Source: Bacteroidales bacterium (GTDB lineage Bacteria; Bacteroidota; Bacteroidia; Bacteroidales; WCHB1-69). Taken from it: DNA of 36,701 nt. The stretch spans positions 1 through 36,701 of the forward strand of contig JALNYF010000016.1 in the NCBI GenBank assembly GCA_023229985.1, in the 5' to 3' direction. The notes under the pieces were generated by a model. That model was not told the DNA's origin and did not search any database. It worked only from the letters and a program-made list of their open reading frames with translations. Both the position numbers and the translations under genes were made by a program. Every line of letters starts with the position of its first letter. The first letter of the stretch is position 1. Below are positions 8,650 through 17,269 of this stretch, piece by piece.

Positions 8650-8934
8650 ATGACAATACTTGTAATCTTAATTATTATCGCCAGTATCGCATTAGGTTTC
8701 TTCGTCTTAATTCAAGAATCCAAAGGCGGAGGATTAGCTTCTAATTTCGCTTCTTCCAATCAAATCATGGGTGTGCGCAAAACCACCGATTTCTTGGAGA
8801 AAGTTACTTGGGGTTTGGCAATCGGTATTTTGGTACTCTGTTTAGCAGGTGCTTTTTTGACCAAAAGTGAGTTTGGAGATAGAAGCGGCGAAGTAGAACA
8901 AACCGAACAAACTACCGGCGAAGAAGCAGAATAA
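8650..8934 (+). CDS. secG: Preprotein translocase subunit SecG
   Basis: A 94-residue protein with two membrane helices (about 2-22 and 52-72) flanking the conserved cytoplasmic loop that contains QESKGGGLASNF and DFLEKVTW. SecG is the small accessory subunit of the SecYEG channel and aids SecA-driven export. The C-terminal tail is acidic (EQTEQTTGEEAE). It is the last gene of the operon that starts at 6282 and is followed by a strong terminator. The groES-groEL pair often found next in Bacteroidota is absent. Confidence 0.93.
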   Translation: MTILVILIIIASIALGFFVLIQESKGGGLASNFASSNQIMGVRKTTDFLEKVTWGLAIGILVLCLAGAFLTKSEFGDRSGEVEQTEQTTGEEAE

Positions 8935-8955
8935 AAATATATTGTTGTTGTTGCT

Positions 8956-8990
8956 AAAAAAGAGAGGAAACATCACCTCTCTTTTTTTTA
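8956..8990. terminator. Rho-independent terminator after secG
   Basis: Arms AGAGAGG (8961-8967) and CCTCTCT (8976-8982) form a hairpin, preceded by an A run and followed by a T run, so the stem can extend through A:T pairs and could work in both directions. It lies 27 bp after the secG stop. Confidence 0.88.
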
Positions 8991-9003
8991 TAAAAAATGA
9001 TAG

Positions 9004-9930
9004 ATGAATAAGCATCATGCTGCTCACTTTTTAATACTATTTATTGCCATTCTTTTCTGGGGACTCTCTTTTGTCTTCACTAAAACATTATTGTCCGAAT
9101 TGACCCCCATTGCCATTATTTTTTTCAGAATGGTAATATCTGCCACCTTGCTTTTAGCAGTTTGCGCTCTTTTTTTTCGACAATCGCTCCGCAGTGTTCG
9201 CAAAATCGACTGGCTGTTTATTCTGGCACTCAGTTTTTTCGAGCCTTTCCTCTATTTTATTTTTGAGACTTACAGCTTGCAAATAACCGATGCCTCCATC
9301 GTTTCAGTCATTATTGCCACCATTCCCATCTTTTCCGTTTTCCTTTCCGTTTTTTACTTTAAAGAAAATCTATCCAAAATGAATATTTCGGGAGTTTTTG
9401 TTTCTGTTGTCGGAATAGTGGTCATGCTCTCCCCTGAATTTTCGAGTTCCACATTTAATAAATGGGGGCTTTTGCTGGCATTCGGTGCCGTACTTTCTTC
9501 CGTGGGTTATAGCTTCTTTTTGCGCAAATTATCAGACCGTTACCACCCTGTATTTATCGTCACATGTCAGAATACCGTTGGCGTTCTTTTCTTTTTTCCG
9601 CTTTTTATATGCTTGCATGAACCTGCCGAAATTGGCGCTCAATTTTCCGCCCTTGCCAACCCAACCCTTTTAACCGACTTATTGATACTCTCCATTTTTT
9701 GCTCTGCCCTCGCCTTTATTTTTTACGTCAAAGCCATGCAAAAGTTGGGACTTGGCAAAGCCAACACTTTCACCAACCTCATTCCGGTCATTACAGCCGT
9801 TTTTTCTTTTATTATTCTAAAAGAAACTTTTCCCGCTTATAAAATTTTAGGAACACTCATTGTTATCATCGGTATATGCCTGGTACAATATACGGCAAAA
9901 CCCAAAAATGAACAATCTGCGCTTCAATAG
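9004..9930 (+). CDS. EamA/DMT-family transporter
   Basis: A 308-residue protein with about ten hydrophobic helices in two related halves, the form of the drug/metabolite transporter (EamA) family. Typical features are LFWGLSFVFTK at the start of half one, and YSLQITDASIVSVIIATIPIF and the KAMQKLGLGKANTFTNLIPVITAVFSF region in half two. These inner-membrane carriers usually export amino acids, metabolites or drugs; the substrate here cannot be told. It follows the secG terminator and ends just before the dNTP hydrolase, with which it may be cotranscribed. Confidence 0.88.
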   Translation: MNKHHAAHFLILFIAILFWGLSFVFTKTLLSELTPIAIIFFRMVISATLLLAVCALFFRQSLRSVRKIDWLFILALSFFEPFLYFIFETYSLQITDASIVSVIIATIPIFSVFLSVFYFKENLSKMNISGVFVSVVGIVVMLSPEFSSSTFNKWGLLLAFGAVLSSVGYSFFLRKLSDRYHPVFIVTCQNTVGVLFFFPLFICLHEPAEIGAQFSALANPTLLTDLLILSIFCSALAFIFYVKAMQKLGLGKANTFTNLIPVITAVFSFIILKETFPAYKILGTLIVIIGICLVQYTAKPKNEQSALQ

Positions 9931-9967
9931 TGTTGGTGTAACCAATTATTTTACAAATCCTTTGTGT

Positions 9968-11134
9968 ATGATCACTAATAAAATCGATCCTGCTGAATTG
10001 GAAAAAAGAACCACTTGGCGAAGCGTCGATATTCGAGGTTGCTACTACCGTGACCAAACCGCCATTCTTCACTCCAAGCCCTTTCGAAGATTAAAATACA
10101 AAACACAAGTTTTCTTTAATCCCAACGATGACCATATCTGCACGCGAATTGAACATGTTTTACATGTTGCAACCATTAGTGCAACCATTTGTCGCGGACT
10201 AAACAGCAAACAAGAGGCAGAGTGGAAACTGAACGAAGATTTGGCTTATGCTATCAGTTTGGGACACGACTTGGGACACACCCCTTTTGGACATGCCGGC
10301 GAAGCCGCATTATCGAAATGTTTAGGTAGCAAAAATGCATTTATTCACGAAGTGAACAGCTATCGAGTAGTAGAAAAACTGATTGCAGACGGACAAGGAT
10401 TGAATCTGACTTATGCCGTGAAAGACGGTATTATTTGCCACAACGGGGAGAAATTTGAACAATTCATCAAGCCCGATTTTAAAGTAAAAGAGTTGGACAG
10501 CATTCACTCACGCAACTTTGTACCCTCAACTTATGAAGGTGCCATCGTGAGATTCGCTGACAAAATTGCCTATTTGGGACGCGACATCGAAGATGCCATC
10601 GTTGCAGGATTTATTGAAACCGACGATATTCCCAAAGATATTCGAGACATAATGGGGACCACCAACAGCAGCATCATCAACTTTTTAGTCCAAGATATCG
10701 TGGCTCATTCCACTGAAACGGCAATTTCCGTTTCCCAAGAAGCTCACGAACTCATGTTGGCATTGAAAAAATTCAATTACCAACGCATCTATGAACACCC
10801 GTCATTAATTGAAATTGAACAATCATGCGATAAAGTCATGAACGTTATTTTTGAACATTTATTCAACATTCATCAACATTTTGATTGGGAAAAAGGAATC
10901 TATCCCGCAAAGACAAAACTGATATTAGATGAGTATTTTGTTGATTATCTGATAAATATGAGACAATTTTATTGGCAGGAAAAAGAAGAAAAAGGCAGTT
11001 CCATGGAAACAATGGGCAAACAAATTGTTACAGACTACCTTTCCGGCATGACCGACCGTTTTGCTTTGGAATGTATGCATGAGATTTCAATTCCTCATTC
11101 AATATTCTTCCGACACGGGAAAGGGACTTTCTAA
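9968..11134 (+). CDS. dgt: Deoxyguanosinetriphosphate triphosphohydrolase-like protein (HD domain)
   Basis: An enzyme of the dNTPase family that cleaves dNTPs to the nucleoside and triphosphate. Metal ligands of the HD domain are visible: H in RIEHVLHV, HD in ISLGHDLGHTPFGHAGE, and D in RFADKIAYLGRDIEDA. The conserved substrate-side motif FRRLKYKTQVF is near residue 40. With ATG 9968 the product is 388 residues, close to the shorter dNTPase subgroup and shorter than E. coli Dgt (about 505). An in-frame ATG at 9908 would overlap the transporter gene by 23 bp; I prefer 9968 because the family pattern starts soon after it, but this is not certain. Confidence 0.82.
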   Translation: MITNKIDPAELEKRTTWRSVDIRGCYYRDQTAILHSKPFRRLKYKTQVFFNPNDDHICTRIEHVLHVATISATICRGLNSKQEAEWKLNEDLAYAISLGHDLGHTPFGHAGEAALSKCLGSKNAFIHEVNSYRVVEKLIADGQGLNLTYAVKDGIICHNGEKFEQFIKPDFKVKELDSIHSRNFVPSTYEGAIVRFADKIAYLGRDIEDAIVAGFIETDDIPKDIRDIMGTTNSSIINFLVQDIVAHSTETAISVSQEAHELMLALKKFNYQRIYEHPSLIEIEQSCDKVMNVIFEHLFNIHQHFDWEKGIYPAKTKLILDEYFVDYLINMRQFYWQEKEEKGSSMETMGKQIVTDYLSGMTDRFALECMHEISIPHSIFFRHGKGTF

Positions 11135-11178
11135 TAGTTTTTTTTTAAGAATATAGCTCGAAATTAAAAAAGAAAATG

Positions 11179-11186
11179 TATTTTTG
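11179..11186 (+). promoter_or_regulatory. Predicted -7 box of the ftsX operon
   Basis: TATTTTTG followed by CAGG matches the TAnnTTTG box, 47 bp before ftsX. No convincing -33 box is seen in the A-rich upstream sequence. Confidence 0.5.
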
Positions 11187-11233
11187 CAGGCTTTAAAAAA
11201 AAGCTGACAATTATTAATTTATTCGTTTTTAGA

Positions 11234-12136
11234 ATGAGCAGATATCCTGAATCTATTGATAAAATTACCAAAGCACGACTTGCTTTTTCTACGTTAGGCT
11301 CTATTTTCAGCATTGCCTTAACGATGTTTTTTGTCGGAATATTGGTATTTCTCGTCTATTTTTCCACGATGTTCCTGAATGGATTTTCCGAAAAAATGGA
11401 AATGGAAGTTTTGTTTTTTTCTCAAGAAGATGCCGGTGTAAAAGAGGCAGATATTGTGGCTTACGAACAAAGTCTTAAATTGCAAAATTTTATTCAAACC
11501 TCCAGAGTATCGACACAAAAAGATAATACGGAAGAAGCCAAGCGGGTGATCGGCAATAACTATGAAGAAGTGATTGTGAATCCCATTAACGCTTCTATCA
11601 TTCTTACTTTAAAACCGGAATATACCAATGCTGATTCCATCAATAAAGTGATCAAGTACATCAAACAAAATGAGATGGTACAAGATGTGGAATACCCTGA
11701 TTATATTGTACAAGTCATTCAAGGGAATTTTACTAAAATTCAATGGACGGTTTTGGGTATTTGTTCCCTTTTTCTGCTTATTTCGCTCTTGCTAATTGGA
11801 AATTCATTACGGTTGAGCATCTATGCCAAACGATTCAATATCAGGAGTATGCTTCTTGTTGGAGCGACGCGTGGATTCGTGCGCCGTCCTTTCGTTTTTA
11901 AAGGATTGGTACAAGGCACGTGGGGCGGCTTTATTGCGTTAATATTACTGAGCGGCGCGCTCTACTCTGCCCATTATCTGCAACTTCTCCCGGGCTTTAT
12001 CGACTTGTCAAATACCACTGTGATTGCATGTTGCCTCGGAGGAATCTTCGTTTTCAGCATTCTTTTCACCATGCTTTCCGCAATTTTGTTCGTCAATAAA
12101 TACATAAAAATTAATTCGGATAGATTATATTTATAA
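11234..12136 (+). CDS. ftsX: Cell division protein FtsX
   Basis: A 300-residue protein with FtsX topology: a first membrane helix (about 20-45), a large periplasmic domain (about 46-165) and three further helices (about 172-192, 220-245 and 262-290). The GATRGFVRRPFVFKGLVQG segment between helices is a typical cytoplasmic loop of the family. With the ATPase FtsE, FtsX relays division signals to cell-wall hydrolases. ftsE is not in this window, which is usual in Bacteroidota. It heads a run with DUF3098 and uppP, an arrangement conserved in the phylum. Confidence 0.9.
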   Translation: MSRYPESIDKITKARLAFSTLGSIFSIALTMFFVGILVFLVYFSTMFLNGFSEKMEMEVLFFSQEDAGVKEADIVAYEQSLKLQNFIQTSRVSTQKDNTEEAKRVIGNNYEEVIVNPINASIILTLKPEYTNADSINKVIKYIKQNEMVQDVEYPDYIVQVIQGNFTKIQWTVLGICSLFLLISLLLIGNSLRLSIYAKRFNIRSMLLVGATRGFVRRPFVFKGLVQGTWGGFIALILLSGALYSAHYLQLLPGFIDLSNTTVIACCLGGIFVFSILFTMLSAILFVNKYIKINSDRLYL

Positions 12137-12148
12137 AAATCAACATTT

Positions 12149-12481
12149 ATGGCACAAGTTATTTCTACCCAAAAAACATCTCCAATCAACTACGGAAGTG
12201 AGAAAAAAAATAGTACTAAAAAACCTCTTTTTTCTACTTTTAATTACATCTTAATGGGCGTCGGGGTCCTGTTTTTGGCAATCGGTTACATTACGCTGTC
12301 CGGTGGTGCCTCCAAAGATCCCAATCAATTTAGCGAAGAGATCTTTAATACACAGCGTTTAGTCGTTGCGCCACTTCTTATGCTGTGCGGCTTGGTGATT
12401 GAAATTGTCGCCATCATGTATTATCCACAGCGCAAAAAGAAAATCTCTGACGAAAATACCGACGAAAATACCCAAGCTTAA
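12149..12481 (+). CDS. DUF3098 family small membrane protein
   Basis: A 110-residue protein with two hydrophobic helices (about 32-50 and 73-93). The strand-turn segment between them contains SGGASKDPNQFSEEIFNTQR, characteristic of DUF3098. The family is found almost only in Bacteroidota between ftsX and uppP, so it is suspected to act in division or cell-wall synthesis, but no activity is known. It lies 12 bp after ftsX and 3 bp before uppP. Confidence 0.85.
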   Translation: MAQVISTQKTSPINYGSEKKNSTKKPLFSTFNYILMGVGVLFLAIGYITLSGGASKDPNQFSEEIFNTQRLVVAPLLMLCGLVIEIVAIMYYPQRKKKISDENTDENTQA

Positions 12482-12484
12482 ACG

Positions 12485-13282
12485 ATGGAATGGTTCGAAG
12501 CAATTATCTTAGGAATTATTCAGGGCTTAGCTGAGTTTTTGCCCATTAGCAGTAGTGGTCATCTCATTATCGGAAAGGAATTATTAGGAATTGAAAACAG
12601 TGAAAACGTTGTTTTTGAAACGGTAGTTCACGCCGCAACCGTACTCAGCACGATCACCATCTTATGGAAAGAGATTTCAAATTTATTTTTGAAATCGATC
12701 AAATTCCAATGGAACGACGAAACCCAATACTTATGCAAAATAGCAATCTCCATGATTCCCGTTCTCATTGTCGGTCTGTTTTTTAAAGATACCGTAGAAG
12801 CATTGTTCGGGGAAGGTGTTATATTGGTAGGTATTATGTTGTTAGTCACGGCATTACTTCTTGCTCTTACCAAATTTGTAAAGTTTAAAGAGCGCAAAGA
12901 CGTTGGCTTCGTTTCGGCATTGATTATCGGCTTGGCGCAAGCAGTCGCCGTATTGCCAGGACTGTCACGCTCCGGCACTACCATCGCCACCGGTTTATTA
13001 TTGGGCGTTAAAAAAGAATCCGTTGCCCAATTCTCCTTCTTAATGGTTATCATTCCCATCTTGGGCGAAAGTTTCTTGAGCTTGGTAGGTGGTGACTTCT
13101 CAGCTGCCGCTTCCGGCATCTCCCCTATTTCCCTCATTTGCGGATTCATAGCAGCATACGTATGTGGCTTGTTGGCTTGCAAATGGATGATTGATTTAGT
13201 TAAACGCGCCAACCTGATTTGGTTTGCCCTTTACTGCACCATCGCAGGTACGCTCGCTATTGTTTTAGGCTGCTTCGCTTAA
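12485..13282 (+). CDS. uppP: Undecaprenyl-diphosphatase UppP (BacA)
   Basis: A 265-residue polytopic membrane enzyme that removes one phosphate from undecaprenyl diphosphate to recycle the lipid carrier used for peptidoglycan and surface glycans. Both signature motifs are present: the Glu/Ser-rich AEFLPISSSGH (about 16-26) and PGLSRSGTT (about 158-166). Length and helix pattern match the BacA family. In many Bacteroidota truB follows; here a Nif3-like gene comes next, 18 bp downstream. Confidence 0.95.
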   Translation: MEWFEAIILGIIQGLAEFLPISSSGHLIIGKELLGIENSENVVFETVVHAATVLSTITILWKEISNLFLKSIKFQWNDETQYLCKIAISMIPVLIVGLFFKDTVEALFGEGVILVGIMLLVTALLLALTKFVKFKERKDVGFVSALIIGLAQAVAVLPGLSRSGTTIATGLLLGVKKESVAQFSFLMVIIPILGESFLSLVGGDFSAAASGISPISLICGFIAAYVCGLLACKWMIDLVKRANLIWFALYCTIAGTLAIVLGCFA

Positions 13283-13300
13283 TTATTCAGACAATTAATT

Positions 13301-14398
13301 ATGAAGATAAAAGATGTTTTACAGTATTTAGAAAACAAATATCCCCTTGATTTACAGGAAGATTTTGATAATTGCGGCATCCAATGCGGAGATAAAGAAC
13401 GGGATTTGACAGGCATTTTGGTCTGTTTTGAGATATCTGACGATACGATTGATGAGGCGATAGCGCAAAAAAAGAACCTGATCATATCGCATCACCCGTT
13501 ATTATTGAGACGGGGAATCTTCAAAATCGAACCGACCCATCGCGTTGGAAGAATTATTTGTAAATCCTTGGAGAACAAAATGGTATTGTATTCGATGCAT
13601 ACCAATTTGGACGTAGCGGAAGGAGGAGTCAATGATTGTTTTGCGGACAAATTGCACTTATTGAATACCGTCGTTTTAAGTCCATCACCGGCAAAGATGC
13701 AAAAAATTGCTTTTTTTGTTCCCCAATCGCACAGTTCAGCTGTTAAAGATGCCCTTTTTCAGGTTGGCTGCGGAAGAATCGGGAACTATGAAAATTGCGC
13801 CTATCACGTAAATGGCTTTGGCAGCTTCAAACCATTAGAAGATGCACATCCTTTTATCGGCGAATGCAATCATACAGAACGAGTTGAAGAAGAACGAGTT
13901 GAAATGGTATTTCCGGCATATTTGCAAAAGCGCGTGATTGAAGCATTATATCGTCATCATCCATACGAAGAACCGGCATTCGACCTTTACGTGCTGGAGA
14001 ATCCACTGCGAAGAGCGGGTTTAGGCAGAGTGGGCAAACTCGAACATCCACTTAACGGTATCAATTTTTTGCAATTAGTAAAGGAGACTTTTGCCTTGAA
14101 ATATTTACGATATTATGGAGACCCTGAACGAAAGATAAGTCGGGTGGCAGTGTGCGGAGGCTCCGGCAGTTCATTCATAACCAATGCTATAGCCGCCAAC
14201 GCCGACGCTTATATTACCGGAGATGTCAAATATCACGACTTCCATCTCGCCGATGGAAAAATGCTAATCATCGACATCGGACACTTTGAAAGCGAACATT
14301 TTATAAAAGAAATAATTTTTTCCGAACTTAAAGAAAAATTTAGTAACTTTGCCGTTTCAATTTCAGAAGAAGAAAAAATGCAGATACAAGTTATATAA
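13301..14398 (+). CDS. Nif3-like dinuclear metal centre protein (YbgI/YqfO type)
   Basis: A 365-residue member of the Nif3 family, with the long form that has a PII-like insert domain in the middle (about 130-235). Metal ligands are visible in IISHHPLL, in the MHTNLD motif, and near the C-terminus in IDIGHFESE. Family members form toroidal hexamers with two metals per subunit. They are often named GTP cyclohydrolase I type 2 homologues, but their function is unsettled. The gene is followed by the zinc-ribbon protein, a pairing often seen in Bacteroidota. Confidence 0.88.
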   Translation: MKIKDVLQYLENKYPLDLQEDFDNCGIQCGDKERDLTGILVCFEISDDTIDEAIAQKKNLIISHHPLLLRRGIFKIEPTHRVGRIICKSLENKMVLYSMHTNLDVAEGGVNDCFADKLHLLNTVVLSPSPAKMQKIAFFVPQSHSSAVKDALFQVGCGRIGNYENCAYHVNGFGSFKPLEDAHPFIGECNHTERVEEERVEMVFPAYLQKRVIEALYRHHPYEEPAFDLYVLENPLRRAGLGRVGKLEHPLNGINFLQLVKETFALKYLRYYGDPERKISRVAVCGGSGSSFITNAIAANADAYITGDVKYHDFHLADGKMLIIDIGHFESEHFIKEIIFSELKEKFSNFAVSISEEEKMQIQVI

Positions 14399-14429
14399 AT
14401 TTGAAAATCAAGAAAATACAAATATTATT

Positions 14430-15308
14430 ATGGCAAAAAGAAAAGCAACAGAGGAGCTGACAACTCCCGAAATTAAGACAGATACGACAGGTAGTACCGA
14501 AATAATTATCGAAAGACAGGAAGTGGAAACTGCCGAAGAGATTCAGGAAGAACTTAGTATCGCTCAAAAATTATTGTCCTTATATTATTTGCAACAGATT
14601 TGTTCCAAAATAGATAAGATTCGTTTTGAAAGAGGTGAGTTGCCGAATGAAGTCCGTGATTTGGAAGATTCCCTGGAAGGGATGAATACCCGTATCGCCA
14701 AGCATCAAGAAGAGATTAAACTCATTACCGAAAAAATTGCAAGCGAAAACAACAAAGCCAAAGAAGCGCAAGTGCTCATCAAAAGATACGAGGAACAACA
14801 AAATAATGTTAGAAATAATCGTGAATACGAAACATTATCTAAAGAAATTGAGTATCAAACACTTGAAATCCAAATTGCAGAAAAACACATTTCCAAACTC
14901 CAAGCAGAATCTGAAACTAAAACTGCTGAAATTAGTTCTTATGAAGAGAAATCAACAGAGATTTCAGACATTCTGAATCTAAAGAAAAGTGAATTAGATG
15001 TTATCATTGCAGAAACGGAAGCCGAAGAATCAGCACTTTTGGAAAAAGCTGAGGTTTACAAAGCAAAAATAGAGCCTCGTTTGCTGTCTGCTTTTGAAAG
15101 AATCCGTCAAAATGCCCGCAACGGCTTAGCCATTGTGCAAATTGAAAGAGACGCATGCGGTGGCTGCCACAGTTTAATTCCACCTCAACGTCAATTAGAC
15201 ATCCGGTTGCATAAAAAAATCATCGTTTGCGAAGCCTGCGGACGTATTTTCATTGATAAACAATTAGTGGAAGAACAGCAAAATAATCCTGACCCAACTC
15301 AGAATTAA
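14430..15308 (+). CDS. Coiled-coil protein with C4-type zinc ribbon
   Basis: A 292-residue protein. Residues about 50-215 are strongly helical with heptad character and many Glu, Lys and Gln, indicating a long antiparallel coiled coil. The C-terminal part carries two CxxC pairs, CGGC (243-246) and CEAC (267-270), which form the zinc ribbon of the CT398-like family. Chlamydial CT398 binds RpoN and type III secretion parts, so a protein-binding or nucleic-acid-binding role is plausible but unproven. ATG 14430 is used because upstream in-frame sequence overlaps the Nif3 gene. Confidence 0.82.
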   Translation: MAKRKATEELTTPEIKTDTTGSTEIIIERQEVETAEEIQEELSIAQKLLSLYYLQQICSKIDKIRFERGELPNEVRDLEDSLEGMNTRIAKHQEEIKLITEKIASENNKAKEAQVLIKRYEEQQNNVRNNREYETLSKEIEYQTLEIQIAEKHISKLQAESETKTAEISSYEEKSTEISDILNLKKSELDVIIAETEAEESALLEKAEVYKAKIEPRLLSAFERIRQNARNGLAIVQIERDACGGCHSLIPPQRQLDIRLHKKIIVCEACGRIFIDKQLVEEQQNNPDPTQN

Positions 15309-15334
15309 TTTGATACGATTTAAAAGTTATTGAG

Positions 15335-15376
15335 CAAAACTGTAATTATTTAATAAATGCAGTTTTGTTTTTTTTT
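15335..15376 (+). terminator. Terminator after the zinc-ribbon gene
   Basis: CAAAACTG (15335-15342) and CAGTTTTG (15360-15367) pair perfectly across a 17-base AT-rich loop and are followed by nine T. Confidence 0.75.
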
Positions 15377-15405
15377 CAAAACCGCATTTCATAGGAATAA
15401 AATCG

Positions 15406-15413
15406 TACTTTTG
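15406..15413 (+). promoter_or_regulatory. Predicted -7 box of the glycan block
   Basis: TACTTTTG matches TAnnTTTG, about 107 bp before the chosen ATG 15520 and just before a possible GTG start at 15433. No clear -33 box. Confidence 0.45.
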
Positions 15414-15519
15414 CGGCGTAAATTGATAGATTGTGAATATAAACCGCCCCATCCAATTTTTGATAGAGAAAATACAGCAAAGTATTCGTCCACGCCCTAT
15501 CCCTGTCGAAAAGGAAGTA

Positions 15520-17235
15520 ATGTCGATTCAACTTTCCAATGAAAAAAAGACATTCTATAAAATCGGGAATTTCAGAAAGAAATTTTTTACGATTTCTATC
15601 AAAACCAAAGATGATTATTTTAAGTATCTTTTTTATTTACTGATGATCCTTTTGGCTCTATTGATGGGCTGGATGTCTCTTCAAACCGGTGTTTCGGAAA
15701 AAGAGATTCTGCACAAGCAAACTGCTGCAGCGCTATACGACCATCTCGCCAATGGCACCTCAACCGCCACGCAAGCTCCGGCGATCCAAAATCATTTGCA
15801 ATTTGTTGATTTTCTGTGCTATTGCTTCACAAAATGGTTCAATATTGACAGTATTTATCAATTTCGCCATATTGTGGCAGCCGTTTTCGGGTGGTCAGTC
15901 ATGTTGTTGTTAGGACTATTCTTAATGGATTTGTTTGCTTGGCGCGCAGCCTTTTTTGGAGCTTTCTTTTTGTTTATTTCGCCACATTTCTTGGGAAACG
16001 CATTATGGAATTTAACAGATATACCCTTCGCTTTCTTTTACCTGCTCGGTATTTTTCAAATCTATTTGTTCGCTAAGGAACTGCCTATCGTCAAATGGCG
16101 AAGAATTGTTTATATTGTGCTGACTACACTCGCTGCCCTGTCCATACATGTCGGGGGGTTAGTACTTCTCTATTATCTCATATTGGGTGGCTCGGTAGCA
16201 TTTTTTATGCAAAATCCAATTAAGAAATTGTTTACGCTCAAATATGTTGTCAACTTTGCGAAGCTATTTTCCATACTCCTCGCTATTGGCTTTTTCGTTT
16301 ATATCTGCTATCTCTTCTATCCGCTTCAATCTTGGCCTCTGACAACTCCCCGCCACGCCATCATTGCCATGTTTGACAATCAACCCGCCACGTCAATCCT
16401 ATTGAACGGCAATTACATCAATACAACACAATTATCCGTAGGGTATATTTTAAAAATGATGCAGCTGACCATTCCACTTGTAATTGTATTAGGCATTATT
16501 ATACACCTTGCTTTTTTGAGAACCATTGTCCGCACCATTCGCTTCAGCAGTATGCTTCTTCTTCTATTTACACTTCTTTTTCCGCTTTGGTTATTGTCAG
16601 GCAAAACAGTGAATTTTTCTGACGGATGGAACATTTATCTAATGCTCTACCCATTGGTAATTATTGTTGCCGTTGCCGGATACGAAGGCATTCTCCGAAA
16701 AGTAGATGACCGATATACCAATGTTATATTGGTGGCTGCGTTTTGCCTCCTAACATTGATGCCGCTGCGCCACGTACTTCAACACTATACCAACGTAAAT
16801 GTTTACTTCAATGAATTATCCGGCGGGATTCATAACAATTTTGGGAAATATTCAATTGATGCGGTAGAGCAGAGCAACGGACAGGCATGTAAATGGCTGA
16901 TTAACAGAATAAATAACGATAATAAAATCTTAAATGATTCCATCGGAAAAATCAATGTACTGACAGATGGGGGCTATGGTTGCGACTATTATTTCAGAAA
17001 AGACACAGCTCATATCCATCTCATTCATGCAGACTTTGACAAAAGAGACAGCTTGGAATGGGATTACTTTATTACTTTTGCGAATAAAATTCCGACAACA
17101 AAACTTATCAACGGTACATGGGAAAAAGAAGATGCCATCAAACGCTTTTATGTTGAAAGGAAACAGATTGTAGCTGTCATTAAAAACAAGCGAGTTCTTG
17201 CGCCGGAGCCACCCGCTGAAATATTGGAAAAATAA
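15520..17235 (+). CDS. Membrane glycosyltransferase-like protein (GT39/PMT/ArnT-like)
   Basis: A protein of about 571 residues with around eleven membrane helices and a soluble C-terminal domain (about 420-571). The layout resembles GT39/GT83-type enzymes that use polyprenyl-phosphate sugars: an early acidic periplasmic loop, a FLMDLFAWRAAFFGAFFLFISPHFLGN region and a LWNLTDIPFAFFYLLGIF region. ATG 15520 is favoured because a good ribosome-binding site (AAGGAAG) sits just before it; a GTG at 15433 would add 29 residues. The acceptor and sugar are unknown. It heads a block of surface-glycan genes, so a role in modifying a surface lipid, protein or polysaccharide is likely. Confidence 0.65.
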   Translation: MSIQLSNEKKTFYKIGNFRKKFFTISIKTKDDYFKYLFYLLMILLALLMGWMSLQTGVSEKEILHKQTAAALYDHLANGTSTATQAPAIQNHLQFVDFLCYCFTKWFNIDSIYQFRHIVAAVFGWSVMLLLGLFLMDLFAWRAAFFGAFFLFISPHFLGNALWNLTDIPFAFFYLLGIFQIYLFAKELPIVKWRRIVYIVLTTLAALSIHVGGLVLLYYLILGGSVAFFMQNPIKKLFTLKYVVNFAKLFSILLAIGFFVYICYLFYPLQSWPLTTPRHAIIAMFDNQPATSILLNGNYINTTQLSVGYILKMMQLTIPLVIVLGIIIHLAFLRTIVRTIRFSSMLLLLFTLLFPLWLLSGKTVNFSDGWNIYLMLYPLVIIVAVAGYEGILRKVDDRYTNVILVAAFCLLTLMPLRHVLQHYTNVNVYFNELSGGIHNNFGKYSIDAVEQSNGQACKWLINRINNDNKILNDSIGKINVLTDGGYGCDYYFRKDTAHIHLIHADFDKRDSLEWDYFITFANKIPTTKLINGTWEKEDAIKRFYVERKQIVAVIKNKRVLAPEPPAEILEK

Positions 17236-17269
17236 CAAAATAAAATTACGGAATAATCGTTTAGACAGA

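Noticed and set aside
12628..13212. Open frame of 194 codons opposite uppP
   Set aside because: It is the antisense of a clear membrane-protein gene; its composition is that of a shadow and it has no motif or start signal.
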